Source of the DNA: Pseudomonas panipatensis
Lineage (GTDB): Bacteria; Pseudomonadota; Gammaproteobacteria; Pseudomonadales; Pseudomonadaceae
DNA: 64,000 bases
Direction: 5' to 3'
Assembly (NCBI RefSeq): GCF_900099785.1
Contig: NZ_FNDS01000007.1
Span: 62,001-126,000, forward strand
The notes beneath the pieces were generated by a model. The model did no database searches and was not told the DNA's origin. It saw only the letters and a list, made by a program, of their open reading frames with translations. Below are positions 26,428 to 36,371 of this stretch, in pieces; the first letter of the stretch is position 1, and every line of letters begins with the position of its first letter. The position numbers were made by a program, and so were the translations under genes.

Positions 26428-27093
26428 ATGAACGCCTGGCTGAGCAACGTCGACTGGAGCGAGATCGCCCAGGCCTGCCTCGACACCCTGAGCATGCTCG
26501 GCGCGGCCCTTGGCTGCACGGTGCTGCTCGGCCTGCCGCTTGGCGTGCTGCTGTACCTCACCGGGCAGCGCCAGTTGCTCGCCTCGCCGGCGCTGTACCG
26601 GGTGCTCTCGGTGGTGGCCAACGTCCTGCGCTCGATGCCCTTCATCATCCTGCTGATCGTGCTGATTCCGCTCACCACCCTGGTGACCGGGACCTCGCTG
26701 GGGGTGCGCGGCGCCATTCCGCCGCTGGTGGTGGGTTGCACGCCGTTCTTCGCGCGCCTGGTGGAGAGCGCCCTGCGCGAAGTCGATCGCGGGCTGATCG
26801 AGGCAGTGCAGGCGATGGGCGCGAGCACCGCGCAGATCATCCTCCACACCCTGCTGCCGGAGGCGCGCACCGGGCTGATCGCGGCGATCACGGTGACCGC
26901 CATCGTCCTGGTGGATTACACCGCGATGGCCGGGGTGGTCGGCGGCGGCGGCCTCGGCGACCTGGCGATCCGCTTCGGCTACCAGCGTTTCCAGACCGAC
27001 GTGATGGTGGTCACCGTGCTGCTGCTGATCCTGCTGGTGCAGGCGTTGCAGATGAGCGGCGACCGCCTGGTCCGACATTTCACCCGGCGTTAG
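26428..27093 (+). CDS. metI: MetI-like ABC transporter permease
   Basis: This 221-aa inner-membrane permease has five transmembrane helices and the MetI pattern LRSMPFIILLIVLIPLT, VGCTPFFARLVESALREVDRGLIEAVQAMGAS (the EAA loop that docks onto the ATPase), and YTAMAGVVGGGGLGDLAIRFGYQRF. MetI partners MetN and MetQ for D-/L-methionine uptake. In this sulfur-starvation operon the ligand could equally be another organosulfur compound. GGAG precedes ATG 26428. Confidence 0.9.
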   Translation: MNAWLSNVDWSEIAQACLDTLSMLGAALGCTVLLGLPLGVLLYLTGQRQLLASPALYRVLSVVANVLRSMPFIILLIVLIPLTTLVTGTSLGVRGAIPPLVVGCTPFFARLVESALREVDRGLIEAVQAMGASTAQIILHTLLPEARTGLIAAITVTAIVLVDYTAMAGVVGGGGLGDLAIRFGYQRFQTDVMVVTVLLLILLVQALQMSGDRLVRHFTRR

Positions 27094-27191
27094 CCGGCAA
27101 GACCCGCACGCGGCAGCCGGGTATCGCTGCCGCAGGCCCCACGTCCACCCCACGACGGCCATCTTTCCCTGCATTTTCTGGAGCAAGCGCA

Positions 27192-27962
27192 ATGAAAAAA
27201 GTCCTGGCCGCCCTGGCCGCTGTCCTCTCCATCACCGCCCACGCCAACGACAAACTGGTGGTCGGCGCCACCCCGGTGCCGCACGCGGAGATCCTCGAAT
27301 TCGTCAAACCGACCCTGGCCAAGGAAGGCGTCGACCTGGACATCAAGGTGTTCAACGACTTCATCCAGCCCAACCTGCAACTGGCGCAGAAGAACCTCGA
27401 CGCCAACTACTACCAGTACCGCCCGTTCCTCGATGACTTCAACAAGACCCGCCACACCGACCTGGTGCCGGTGGTCGGTGTGCACATCGAGCCCTTCGGC
27501 GCCTACTCGACCAAGATCAAGAGCCTCGCCGAGCTGCCCGACGGCGCCAGCGTGGCCATCCCCAACGACCCGGTGAACACCGGCCGCGCCCTGGTGCTGC
27601 TGGCCGAGGCCGGGCTGATCAAGCTCAAGGACCCGAGCAATCCGCAGTCCACCCAGCGCGACATCCTCGACAACCCGCACCACCTGAAGATTCGTGAACT
27701 GGAAGGCGCCATGCTGGCGCGCTCGGTGAAGCAGGTCGACCTGGCCTTCGTCTTCGCCAACTACGCCCTGGAAGCCGGCATCGACACCAACAGCGCGCTG
27801 ATCGTCGAGAAGGGCAAGGACCTCTACGTCGAGTACCTGGTCGCGCGTCCGGACAACATCCAGGACCCGCGCATCCAGAAACTGGCCAAGGCGCTGAACT
27901 CGCCGGAAGTGCGCAACTTCATCCTGACCCGCTACAAGGGTCAGATCGCCCCCGGCTTCTGA
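27192..27962 (+). CDS. metQ: MetQ/NlpA family substrate-binding protein
   Basis: This 256-aa periplasmic binding protein has a signal peptide of about 18 residues (AHA|ND) and no lipobox Cys, unlike E. coli MetQ, so it is predicted to be soluble. NlpA-family motifs are present: GATPVPHAEILEFVKPTLAKEGVDL, LDANYYQYRPFLDDF, VAIPNDPVNTGRALVLLAEAGLIKL and DNIQDPRIQKLAKALNSPEVRNFI. Ligand residues differ between methionine binders and others, and I cannot decide between them here. It lies between the permease and ATPase genes. Confidence 0.9.
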   Translation: MKKVLAALAAVLSITAHANDKLVVGATPVPHAEILEFVKPTLAKEGVDLDIKVFNDFIQPNLQLAQKNLDANYYQYRPFLDDFNKTRHTDLVPVVGVHIEPFGAYSTKIKSLAELPDGASVAIPNDPVNTGRALVLLAEAGLIKLKDPSNPQSTQRDILDNPHHLKIRELEGAMLARSVKQVDLAFVFANYALEAGIDTNSALIVEKGKDLYVEYLVARPDNIQDPRIQKLAKALNSPEVRNFILTRYKGQIAPGF

Positions 27963-28031
27963 TCGAGCCATCACCGGCCGTCCGCGCCCCGGCTGGGGCG
28001 TGGGCGGCGCGTTTGCAGTGGACGTTCCCCC

Positions 28032-29078
28032 ATGGTCAGTTTCAATTCCCAGGCCCTCGCCGCGGCGACCCATATCCGCATACGCGGCCTGGGCAAGCAG
28101 TACCAGGCGCGCCAGCAGACCGTGCAGGCGCTGCATGACATCAACCTGGAGATCCGTCGCGGCGAGGTCTTCGGCATCATCGGCCGCAGCGGCGCCGGCA
28201 AGTCCTCGCTGCTGCGTTCGCTGAACCGCCTGGAGCAGCCGAGCAGTGGCCAGGTGCTGGTCGACGGCGAGGATATCGCCGGCTTCGACCGCGCGCGCCT
28301 GGCGCAACTGCGCCAGCGCACCGGGATGATCTTTCAGCATTTCAACCTGATGGCCTCGAAGACTGTCGGCGACAACGTCGCCCTGCCGCTGCGCCTGGCC
28401 GGCGTCGAGCGCGCCGAACGCGAGCGGCGCGTCGCCGAGCTGCTGCAGCTGGTCGGCCTGGCGGACAAGCGCGAGGCCTATCCGGCGCAGCTCTCCGGCG
28501 GACAGAAGCAGCGCGTCGGCATCGCCCGCGCGCTGGTCCTGCAGCCCGACCTGCTGCTTTGCGACGAGGCCACTTCGGCGCTGGACCCGGAGAGCACCCA
28601 GTCGATCCTCGCCCTGCTGCGCGACATCAATCGGCGCCTCGGCCTGACCATTGTCCTCATCACCCATGAGATGGAAGTGATCCGTGACCTCTGCGACCGC
28701 GTGGTGGTGCTGGAGCGTGGCCAGGTGGTGGAGCAGGGCGAGGTCTGGGAAGTCTTCGGCGAGCCGCGCCACGAGGTGACGCGCACCCTGCTCGGCACCC
28801 TGCAACACGTGGATGCGGCGCCGTTGCCGAGATTGGCCTCCAGCGAGGTGCTGCTCGACCTGCACTACACCGGCGCCAGCGGGCATGACCCGGACCTGGC
28901 GGCGATCAGTGAGTGCTTGGGTGGGGCGACGCGCCTGGTGCAAGGCAGCATCGAGCGCATCCAGGGGCGTGCCCTGGGTTGCCTGCGGGTGCGCGTCGCG
29001 ACGCCCGCTTCGGAGGTGCCGGCGCTGCTGGCGCGTGCGCAGCAGGTCGCCGACCGGGTGGCGCTGGCCCACGCCTGA
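28032..29078 (+). CDS. metN: MetN-like ABC transporter ATP-binding protein with NIL domain
   Basis: This 348-aa ATPase has Walker [10 protein letters not shown] (about residues 55-63), Q-loop QHFNLM, signature [15 protein letters not shown], Walker [15 protein letters not shown] and the switch His in LITHEME. A C-terminal NIL (ACT-like) regulatory domain covers about 265-348 ([23 protein letters not shown]), the module through which MetN senses intracellular methionine. It is the last gene of the sfnB operon and converges on sfnR. A short hairpin lies between the stops. Confidence 0.92.
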   Translation: MVSFNSQALAAATHIRIRGLGKQYQARQQTVQALHDINLEIRRGEVFGIIGRSGAGKSSLLRSLNRLEQPSSGQVLVDGEDIAGFDRARLAQLRQRTGMIFQHFNLMASKTVGDNVALPLRLAGVERAERERRVAELLQLVGLADKREAYPAQLSGGQKQRVGIARALVLQPDLLLCDEATSALDPESTQSILALLRDINRRLGLTIVLITHEMEVIRDLCDRVVVLERGQVVEQGEVWEVFGEPRHEVTRTLLGTLQHVDAAPLPRLASSEVLLDLHYTGASGHDPDLAAISECLGGATRLVQGSIERIQGRALGCLRVRVATPASEVPALLARAQQVADRVALAHA

Positions 29079-29096
29079 GGGCGCGGGACGGCGCCC
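29079..29096. terminator. Short hairpin between convergent metN and sfnR
   Basis: GGGCGC and GCGCCC form a 6-bp stem in the 24-bp gap between stop codons. Without a T-run it is a weak terminator at best. Confidence 0.35.
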
Positions 29097-29102
29097 GCCG
29101 AA

Positions 29103-30209
<1,107 letters not shown>

Positions 30210-30220
30210 GGCGCCCTCGC

Positions 30221-31408
30221 TCAGGAGTAGAAGGTAGGGGTGGGGCGCGTCCCGTTCAGCGCCCAGTCGCCCAACTCGTGGATCTTGTAATCCAGCGGGT
30301 CGTGCAGGCTCTGGGTGCGCAGGTTGCGCCAATAACGATCGAAGCGCAGCGCCGCATGGGTGGCGCGCGCCCCGGTGACTTCGAACAGACGGGTGCACAG
30401 GTCGAGACCGGTGCGGGTCGCGGCGACCTTGGCGCTGGCGATGGACAGCGCCAGTTGCGCGCGCTCCTCGCTGCCCAGGCCGTGTTCCTTGCGCCAGGCC
30501 TCGTCGAGCTGCGCGGCGGCGCGTTCGACGAGCGCGCGGACAGCCTCCAGGCCGGCCCAGAACTCGCCGTAATGGCGCAGGACGTAGGGGTCTTCGCTGA
30601 CGTGGCGGACCTTGGAGGTGAACCACGGCCGGCTTTCCTTGAGGGTGTACTGGCGGGCCTCTTCGAAGGCGCCTTCGGCGATGCCGAGGAAAATGTGGGT
30701 GAAGTGCAACTGCGCGATCAGCGGGCGCAGGCAGGCGAACGGCGTGCTCAGCGGGCCCGGATCGAGCAGCAGCTCGGACTCCTCGACCCGCACCCGCTCG
30801 AAGGTGGCGCTGCCGCTGTCGGTCTGCCGCTGGCCCATGTTGTCCCAGTCGCCGTGCAGGGTGATGCCGGTGCGGCCGCTGGGGATGGCGGCGATCAGCA
30901 GCTTGCCGCCGGCGCTTTCATCCACCGCCGAGGCGATCAGCATTTCCGAATCGCTGGCGCCGGAACAGAAGCTCTTCTTCCCGGAAAACTCGCGCCAGCC
31001 GTCGAAGGTCTTCACCACCGTGCGGGTATCCAGCGGGTTCAGGGCGTTGCCCCAGAACCAGTTCTTGCGCGCGGTCTGTTCGAACCACGGCTGCCATTGC
31101 TCGGGCCGCGAGAACAGCCGCACGGTGGCCAGCATCAGGTGCTGGAAGCCGAAGACGTGGGCGATGGAACTGTCCACCTTGGCGAACTCGCGGACCACGC
31201 TGAGGGTCTCGCTCCAACTGGCGCCCAGGCCACCGAACTGGGTGGGGATGCTCAGGGACAGCAGGCCGCTGCGCCGCAGCGCATCGCGCTCGGCCTTCGG
31301 CGTGCCGCCGCGCTTGTCGCGTTCGGCGGCGGTTTCGGCGAAGTCCGCGGCCAGCTTGCGGGCCAGTTGCAGCGGACTGATGACGGACGCTTGTGCTTGT
31401 GAACTCAC
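30221..31408 (-). CDS. msuC: FMNH2-dependent methanesulfinate monooxygenase MsuC
   Basis: This 395-aa protein has the acyl-CoA dehydrogenase-like fold and belongs to the DszC group of flavin monooxygenases. MsuC oxidises methanesulfinate to methanesulfonate with FMNH2 from MsuE. Features: GLLSLSIPTQFGGLGASW, DSSIAHVFGFQHLM, FSGKKSFCSGASDSEML, and the C-terminal FDRYWRNLRTQSLHDPLDYK. The start is GTG 31408 with GAGGA upstream; no closer ATG fits. It lies between msuD and sfnR on one transcript and links the SfnG product to the MsuD substrate. Confidence 0.9.
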   Translation of the reverse strand: MSSQAQASVISPLQLARKLAADFAETAAERDKRGGTPKAERDALRRSGLLSLSIPTQFGGLGASWSETLSVVREFAKVDSSIAHVFGFQHLMLATVRLFSRPEQWQPWFEQTARKNWFWGNALNPLDTRTVVKTFDGWREFSGKKSFCSGASDSEMLIASAVDESAGGKLLIAAIPSGRTGITLHGDWDNMGQRQTDSGSATFERVRVEESELLLDPGPLSTPFACLRPLIAQLHFTHIFLGIAEGAFEEARQYTLKESRPWFTSKVRHVSEDPYVLRHYGEFWAGLEAVRALVERAAAQLDEAWRKEHGLGSEERAQLALSIASAKVAATRTGLDLCTRLFEVTGARATHAALRFDRYWRNLRTQSLHDPLDYKIHELGDWALNGTRPTPTFYS

Positions 31409-31445
31409 GCGGGATTCCTCGACTGATTGATGGCTTGCAGCGGGC

Positions 31446-32597
31446 TCATGCCGGCTGCTTCCGGTCGGCGGGCAGTACGTCGTTGGCGATCATTTCGCCG
31501 AACGGCCCGGTGAGATTGGTGACGCCCCGGCCGGCCAGGCTGGCGTAAGGCTCGGGCAGCAGCGGGAAGACCAGTTCGGCGAAGCGGTAGGCCTCTTCCA
31601 GGTGCGGGTAGCCGGAGAAAATGAAGCTGTCGATGCCGAGATCGGCGTACTCCTTGATGCGTGCCGCGACCTGCTGCGGGTCGCCGACCAGCGCCGTGCC
31701 GGCGCCGCCGCGTACCAGGCCGACGCCGGCCCAGAGGTTGGGCGCGATCACCAGGTTGTCGCGGCGACCGCCGTGCAGCGCAGCCATGCGCCGCTGGCCT
31801 TCGGAGTCGAAGCGGGCGAACGACTGCTGCGCCGCGGCGATGGTCTCGTCGGAAATGTGCTCGATCAGTTGGTCGGCGGCCTTCCAGGCCTCGTCGGCGG
31901 TCGGCCGCACGATCACGTGCAGGCGAATGCCGAACTTCACCGTGCGCCCGTGGCGGGCGGCGCGCGCGCGGACATCGGCGATCTTCGCCGCCACCGCGGC
32001 CGGCGGTTCGCCCCAGGTCAGATAGACATCGAGCTGCTCGGCGGCCAGCTCGTGGGCGGCGTCCGAGGAACCGCCGAAGTACAGCGGCGGATAGGGTTTC
32101 TGCACGGGTGGGTAGAGCGCCTTGGCGTTTTCCACCTGCAGGTGCTTGCCGGCGAAGTCCACCGACTCGCCTTGCAACACCCGGCGCCAGATGCGCAGGA
32201 ACTCGTCGCTGACCTCATAGCGCTCGGCGTGGCTGAGGTGGATGCCGTCGCCGCGGTTCTCGTCCGGGTCGCCGCCGGTGACCACGTTGATCAGCAGGCG
32301 TCCGTTGGAAAGGCGGTCGAGGGTCGCCGCCATGCGCGCCGAGACGGTCGGCGAAATGATCCCCGGACGGATCGCCACCAGGAAGCGCAGGCGCTCGGTG
32401 AGCGGCGCCAGGGCCGAGGCGATCACCCAGGAGTCCTCGCAGGAGCGTCCGGTGGGAATCAGCACGCCGTGATAACCGAGGCCGTCGGCGGCCTGGGCGA
32501 TCTGCTTGAGGTAATTCAGGCTGACCGGGCGGGCTCCCTGGCTGGTGCCCAGGTAGTGGCCGTCGCCGTGGGTGGGGAGGAACCAGAAGACATTCAT
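31446..32597 (-). CDS. msuD: FMNH2-dependent methanesulfonate monooxygenase MsuD
   Basis: This 383-aa luciferase-like monooxygenase of the SsuD/MsuD family releases sulfite and formaldehyde from methanesulfonate. It starts [17 protein letters not shown] and has [73 protein letters not shown] and [20 protein letters not shown], which are SsuD-type motifs. MsuD rather than SsuD is chosen from the msuE-D-C gene order. ATG 32597 is 11 bp after the msuE stop. Confidence 0.9.
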   Translation of the reverse strand: MNVFWFLPTHGDGHYLGTSQGARPVSLNYLKQIAQAADGLGYHGVLIPTGRSCEDSWVIASALAPLTERLRFLVAIRPGIISPTVSARMAATLDRLSNGRLLINVVTGGDPDENRGDGIHLSHAERYEVSDEFLRIWRRVLQGESVDFAGKHLQVENAKALYPPVQKPYPPLYFGGSSDAAHELAAEQLDVYLTWGEPPAAVAAKIADVRARAARHGRTVKFGIRLHVIVRPTADEAWKAADQLIEHISDETIAAAQQSFARFDSEGQRRMAALHGGRRDNLVIAPNLWAGVGLVRGGAGTALVGDPQQVAARIKEYADLGIDSFIFSGYPHLEEAYRFAELVFPLLPEPYASLAGRGVTNLTGPFGEMIANDVLPADRKQPA

Positions 32598-32608
32598 CGG
32601 TCGGTTCC

Positions 32609-33169
32609 TCAGGCGATACGGCGCAGTGCGTGGCGGTCGCCGAACAGCGGCAGGGCGCGCTCCACCGCCAGGCGGATGCGCGCCTGCAGCAGTTCGCAAC
32701 TGATGCGGTAATCGCTGAAGTCCGCCTCGCTGGCGTAGACGCCCAGCGGCAGGGTCAGCGACTGGAAGAAACTGAACAGCGGGCGCAACTGGTGATCGAT
32801 CACCAGGGCGTGGCGCTGGCTGCCGCCGGTGGCGGCGAGTAGCACCGGGGTGTCGACCAGGGCGTCCTGGCCGAGCAGATCGAACAGGTGCTTGAGCTGG
32901 CCCGGGTAAGAGCCGCGGTATACCGGCGAAGCGACGATCAGCAGATCGGCGTTCTCGATGGCCTGCAGTTGTGCCTCGATCGCCTCGGGCAGTTCCTGGC
33001 GGCTCAGCGCGCCACCCACCGGGCGGGCGATGTCCGCCAGTTCGATCAGGCGCGGCGCGATATTCAGGTGGCGGGCGAACTCATCGAGGATTGCCTGAGT
33101 CAGCACCTGAGTGCGCGAGGGACGATAGGCGCCGCCGGACACGGCGACTACGTTCAGGGGAGCGGTCAT
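32609..33169 (-). CDS. msuE: NADH-dependent FMN reductase MsuE
   Basis: This 186-aa flavodoxin-fold reductase has the FMN phosphate loop [11 protein letters not shown] (residues 10-20), [22 protein letters not shown] and [25 protein letters not shown]. It supplies free FMNH2 to MsuC and MsuD, and presumably to SfnG because no other reductase gene is nearby. It is first in the operon, with a sigma-54 promoter 50 bp upstream and a leader of about 40 nt. Confidence 0.92.
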   Translation of the reverse strand: MTAPLNVVAVSGGAYRPSRTQVLTQAILDEFARHLNIAPRLIELADIARPVGGALSRQELPEAIEAQLQAIENADLLIVASPVYRGSYPGQLKHLFDLLGQDALVDTPVLLAATGGSQRHALVIDHQLRPLFSFFQSLTLPLGVYASEADFSDYRISCELLQARIRLAVERALPLFGDRHALRRIA

Positions 33170-33219
33170 TGTCGGATTCCTGTGCTGTTGCTCTACGAAC
33201 AGAGCCGTCGATCTGGGAG

Positions 33220-33235
33220 AGCAAGAGCTGTACCA
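33220..33235 (-). promoter_or_regulatory. Sigma-54 promoter of msuEDC-sfnR
   Basis: On the minus strand TGGTACAGCTCTTGCT has GG and GC separated by 10 bp and a perfect TTGCT -12 element. Transcription would start near 33208, about 40 nt before the msuE ATG. Confidence 0.8.
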
Positions 33236-33317
33236 GGATTTAATTCATTGAATTCAAAAGGATTTTTTCTGACGGTGGCGGGTGGGTGTTGATGGGCGGA
33301 AAGTTCTGCTGCTCAAC

Positions 33318-33333
33318 TGTCCGCGAGGCAACA
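33318..33333. promoter_or_regulatory. SfnR-type enhancer site upstream of msuE
   Basis: On the minus strand TGTTGCCTCGCGGACA aligns without gaps to the sfnG and sfnB sites and lies 84 bp upstream of the -24 GG. The gap 33170-33661 (492 bp) holds this site and the promoter. Its right half (33360-33430) is AT-rich, and I see no other gene in it. Confidence 0.65.
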
Positions 33334-33661
33334 CTGGGCGCCCGTCGGCGTTCGAGCAGTTATAGAAGATTCGTAAGATACTAAAAAAGAATAAATTCAA
33401 ACATTTATATTCTTTTGTGGAATATAAATGAGCAAAGCACCACCTGACGTCACTGCGCCGACGGGGACGAAAGACAAGCTGGAAAATCCTGGCGCCGATC
33501 CATCATCGGCACGGCAGTGCGGCTGTCACGGCAAGCGGGAAACGGAAGATCGCAACGAGATCGATACAAAGCCTACCAAGCTGATACCAATTTCCCCGAG
33601 ACTCCAAACGTCACCCGTTGTCTACTCTGCGCCGCTTTTTTCCGTACACGATGGTGCAGTC

Positions 33662-33808
33662 ATGATTTCCAAGGCAGTCAAAGCCGTTCTGCTGATATCC
33701 CTTCTCTCGCTCTCCGGCTGCTGGCCGTTCTTCCCGCCCTTCGGCGGTCCGGGCGGTGGTGGCGGTGGTGGCGGCCACGGCGGTGGTCCGGGCTTCGAGC
33801 GCCGCTGA
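33662..33808 (+). CDS. Small glycine-rich lipoprotein
   Basis: This 48-aa predicted lipoprotein has a positively charged start (MISKAVKAV), a hydrophobic core ([10 protein letters not shown]) and lipobox LSGC with Cys19, followed by a short WPFFPPFG segment and a run of eight Gly with a His. The mature part is only 30 residues. Similar tiny Gly-rich lipoproteins occur in Pseudomonas without known function. A longer in-frame reading from 33428 would bury the signal peptide, so 33662 is preferred. A terminator follows directly. Confidence 0.65.
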   Translation: MISKAVKAVLLISLLSLSGCWPFFPPFGGPGGGGGGGGHGGGPGFERR

Positions 33809-33825
33809 GCCCATGCCCTGCGCAG

Positions 33826-33850
33826 AACCCCGCCCCATGGCGGGGTTTCT
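33826..33850 (+). terminator. Rho-independent terminator after the small lipoprotein gene
   Basis: AACCCCGCC-CCAT-GGCGGGGTT, a 9-bp perfect stem followed by TCTGTTTG, about 17 bp after the stop. Confidence 0.8.
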
Positions 33851-33943
33851 GTTTGTAGCGGGGAGGAATGAAGGAAGGCGCACCATTCGCCGAGGGCGAG
33901 TTGTGTCGGGGCGGCGTGGCGATAAGGGATGGGCGGAAACGAG

Positions 33944-33966
33944 AAAGCCCGCACGGGGCGGGCTTT
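33944..33966 (-). terminator. Terminator of the tRNA-Arg gene
   Basis: AAAGCCCGC and GCGGGCTTT form a 9-bp stem. Read on the minus strand it ends in CTTTCTCGTTT, about 45 bp beyond the tRNA 3' end. Confidence 0.7.
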
Positions 33967-34011
33967 GCAGGTGGTTTCGCAGACTGTCTGAGACAGCTCG
34001 AAACAGGCAGA

Positions 34012-34088
34012 TGGCGCATCCGGCGGGATTCGAACCCACGACCCCTGCCTTCGGAGGGCAGTACTCTATCCAGCTGAGCTACGGATGC
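34012..34088 (-). tRNA. tRNA-Arg (anticodon CCG)
   Basis: This is a 77-nt cloverleaf on the minus strand. The acceptor stem GCATCCG pairs with CGGATGC, the D arm contains TAGCTCAGCTGGAT, the anticodon stem CTGCC/GGCAG encloses loop CTCCGAA (anticodon CCG, reading CGG), the T arm contains GGTTCGAATCC, and the discriminator G is followed by an encoded CCA. CGG is a common codon at this GC content. Confidence 0.95.
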
Positions 34089-34117
34089 AGTTGCCGCGGC
34101 TGGCGCGGCAGGCGGCA

Positions 34118-34146
34118 ATCATACGCATCTCGTTGGCGTGCGTCCA
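34118..34146 (-). promoter_or_regulatory. Probable sigma-70 promoter of tRNA-Arg
   Basis: On the minus strand a -35 TGGACG (34141-34146) and -10 TATGAT (34118-34123) are separated by 17 bp, followed by a GC-rich discriminator typical of stable-RNA promoters. Transcription would start about 20 nt before the mature tRNA. Confidence 0.5.
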
Positions 34147-34723
34147 TGCCGGGAATATCGGTTTTAAGGATCGAAAAGCAGTGCCGCCGTCCGTCGCTGG
34201 CGAGTGCCCGCAAAGCCGCGGAATGCCTGGTTTTGCGTTGATTTTATTGAACGACCCCTTGCCCTTTGTGGCTTGTGCCCCTAGGATGCGTTTGACATTT
34301 CAAACGCCCTACCACAACAACAGGAGACAGGGGAATTGGCATCACAGCAGCCGGCCTTGTGCCTGCCGGATGACTTTCTTCCGTTGCGTCCGTCGTCCCA
34401 GCCGTTGCGCTCGCAAGGCTGCGCGTCGAGCCGGAGTCTCGTGGTAGCGTCGTTTCAGCGACAGCGTTTTCTTTCCATGGATACCCTGGTGACCCTGAGG
34501 CAGACCCGACCCTTGTCGCGGCCTGCGATCACTCGTGTCCGCGTGCGACGTCGCGCCGCCACGCCGGGCATCCGGTAGCGCCCGCGCCGCCCGTTCAGCG
34601 GCGGCCAGCGGGGGCAATGGAACGGATGGGGCCGCGGCTCCTCCAAGATTTTCCAGACAAAAAGGCATGCGGGGTAGTCGAGGTAGACCCGCTGCTCATG
34701 GCATTCCTCGAAGGAGACTGGTC
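34147..34723 (+). promoter_or_regulatory. Long gene-free leader upstream of gabD, with a palindromic operator candidate
   Basis: I find no convincing gene in this 577 bp. GTTTGA-CATT-TCAAAC (34290-34305) is a perfect 6-bp inverted repeat that includes TTGACA. It is followed by an ACAACAACAGGAG segment, which resembles a ribosome-binding site or a Crc/Hfq-type A-rich target. An 80-codon frame from TTG 34336 to 34578 follows that segment but has an Arg/Ser-rich composition typical of a chance frame. A functional leader or a small upstream peptide is possible. Confidence 0.4.
34337..34352 (+). promoter_or_regulatory. Weak sigma-54-like element upstream of gabD
   Basis: TGGCATCACAGCAGCC has TGGCA and a GC 10 bp after the GG, but the -12 box (CAGC) is poor. 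GABA catabolism in Pseudomonas is nitrogen-regulated, which makes it worth noting only. Confidence 0.25.
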
Positions 34724-36175
34724 ATGCAACTCAATGATGCCAAGCTGTTCCGTCAACAGGCCTACATCGATGGTTCCTGGGTGGATGCCGATAGCGGCCA
34801 GACCATCAAGGTCAACAACCCTGCCACCAACGAAATCATCGGCAGCGTGCCGAAGATGGGCGCCGCGGAAACCCGTCGCGCTATCGAAGCCGCCGAGAAG
34901 GCCCTGCCGGCCTGGCGCGCGCTGACCGCCAAGGAGCGCGCCAACAAGCTGCGCCGCTGGTTCGAGCTGATGATGCAGAACCAGGACGACCTGGCCCGCC
35001 TGATGACCATCGAGCAGGGTAAGCCGTTGGCTGAAGCCAAGGGCGAGATTGCCTACGCCGCCTCCTTCCTCGAGTGGTTCGGCGAAGAAGCCAAGCGCGT
35101 CTATGGCGACACCATCCCGGGCCACCAGGCCGACAAGCGCATCATCGTTATCAAGCAGCCGATCGGCGTCACCGCCGCCATCACCCCGTGGAACTTCCCC
35201 TCGGCGATGATCACCCGCAAGGCCGGCCCGGCCCTGGCTGCCGGCTGCACCATGGTCCTCAAGCCCGCTTCGCAGACCCCGTACTCGGCCCTGGCCCTGG
35301 CCGAACTGGCCGAGCGCGCCGGCATTCCGAAAGGCGTGTTCAGCGTGGTCACCGGCAGCGCCGGCGAAGTCGGCGGCGAGCTGACCAGCAACCCGATCGT
35401 GCGCAAGCTGACCTTCACCGGCTCGACCGAAATCGGTCGCCAGCTGATGGCCGAATGCGCCCACGACATCAAGAAGGTCTCCCTGGAGCTGGGCGGCAAC
35501 GCGCCCTTCATCGTCTTCGATGACGCCGACTTGGACGCCGCCGTCGAAGGCGCGCTGATCTCCAAGTACCGCAACAACGGCCAGACTTGCGTCTGCGCCA
35601 ACCGCCTGTACATCCAGGACGGTGTCTACGACGCCTTCGTCGAGAAACTGAAGGTCGCCGTGGCCAAGCTGAACATCGGCAACGGCCTGGAGCAGGGCAT
35701 CACCACCGGCCCGCTGATCGACGCCAAGGCCGTGGCCAAGGTCCAGGAGCACATCGCCGACGCCGTGTCCAAGGGCGCCAAGGTCGTCGCTGGCGGCAAG
35801 CCGCACGCCCTGGGTGGCACCTTCTTCGAGCCGACCGTGCTGGTCGACGTACCGAAGAACGCCGCCGTGGCCAAGGAAGAGACCTTCGGCCCGCTGGCGC
35901 CGCTGTTCCGCTTCAAGGACGAGGCCGAGGTCATCGCCATGGCCAACGACACCGAATTCGGTCTAGCTTCCTACTTCTACGCCCGTGACCTGGGCCGCGT
36001 GTTCCGCGTCGGTGAAGCACTGGAATACGGCATGGTGGGTATCAACACCGGCCTGATTTCCAACGAAGTGGCGCCCTTCGGCGGCATCAAGGCCTCTGGC
36101 CTGGGCCGCGAAGGTTCGAAGTACGGTATCGAGGACTACCTCGAGATCAAGTACCTCTGCCTCGGCGGTATCTGA
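34724..36175 (+). CDS. gabD: NAD(P)-dependent succinate-semialdehyde dehydrogenase
   Basis: This 483-aa aldehyde dehydrogenase oxidises succinate semialdehyde to succinate in GABA degradation and accepts glutarate semialdehyde in lysine catabolism. It has the cofactor-binding ITPWNFPSAMITRKAGPALAAGC, FTGSTEIG, the catalytic Glu in LELGGNAPF, the catalytic Cys in NNGQTCVCANR, and EETFGPLAPLF. Its length equals the GabD norm. ATG 34724 follows AAGGAG. gabT lies 196 bp downstream on the same strand. Confidence 0.95.
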   Translation: MQLNDAKLFRQQAYIDGSWVDADSGQTIKVNNPATNEIIGSVPKMGAAETRRAIEAAEKALPAWRALTAKERANKLRRWFELMMQNQDDLARLMTIEQGKPLAEAKGEIAYAASFLEWFGEEAKRVYGDTIPGHQADKRIIVIKQPIGVTAAITPWNFPSAMITRKAGPALAAGCTMVLKPASQTPYSALALAELAERAGIPKGVFSVVTGSAGEVGGELTSNPIVRKLTFTGSTEIGRQLMAECAHDIKKVSLELGGNAPFIVFDDADLDAAVEGALISKYRNNGQTCVCANRLYIQDGVYDAFVEKLKVAVAKLNIGNGLEQGITTGPLIDAKAVAKVQEHIADAVSKGAKVVAGGKPHALGGTFFEPTVLVDVPKNAAVAKEETFGPLAPLFRFKDEAEVIAMANDTEFGLASYFYARDLGRVFRVGEALEYGMVGINTGLISNEVAPFGGIKASGLGREGSKYGIEDYLEIKYLCLGGI

Positions 36176-36371
36176 TTTCCCCGTGGACGCGGGGCGGCAG
36201 GCAAGAGCTGATAGCCGCTTTCGCGTCGGCGTTTTCCGGTGGTGGCACCGGACAACCCACCCGGCGGGCCGCAAGTGCCGCGACAGTCGATCATCGTATG
36301 CTGTCGCGCGTGGCTTCTCCCCGTCTTCATCCTTTGCCCCGGCCGACCGATGAGCGGCCACTGAGGAAGTT

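Noticed and set aside
33428-33661. An in-frame N-terminal extension of the small lipoprotein.
   Set aside because: It would place the signal peptide and lipobox internally, so the ATG at 33662 is the sensible start.
34336-34578. An 80-codon TTG-initiated frame upstream of gabD.
   Set aside because: A plausible ribosome-binding sequence precedes it, but the Arg/Ser/Pro composition is typical of chance frames; kept only as part of the leader observation.
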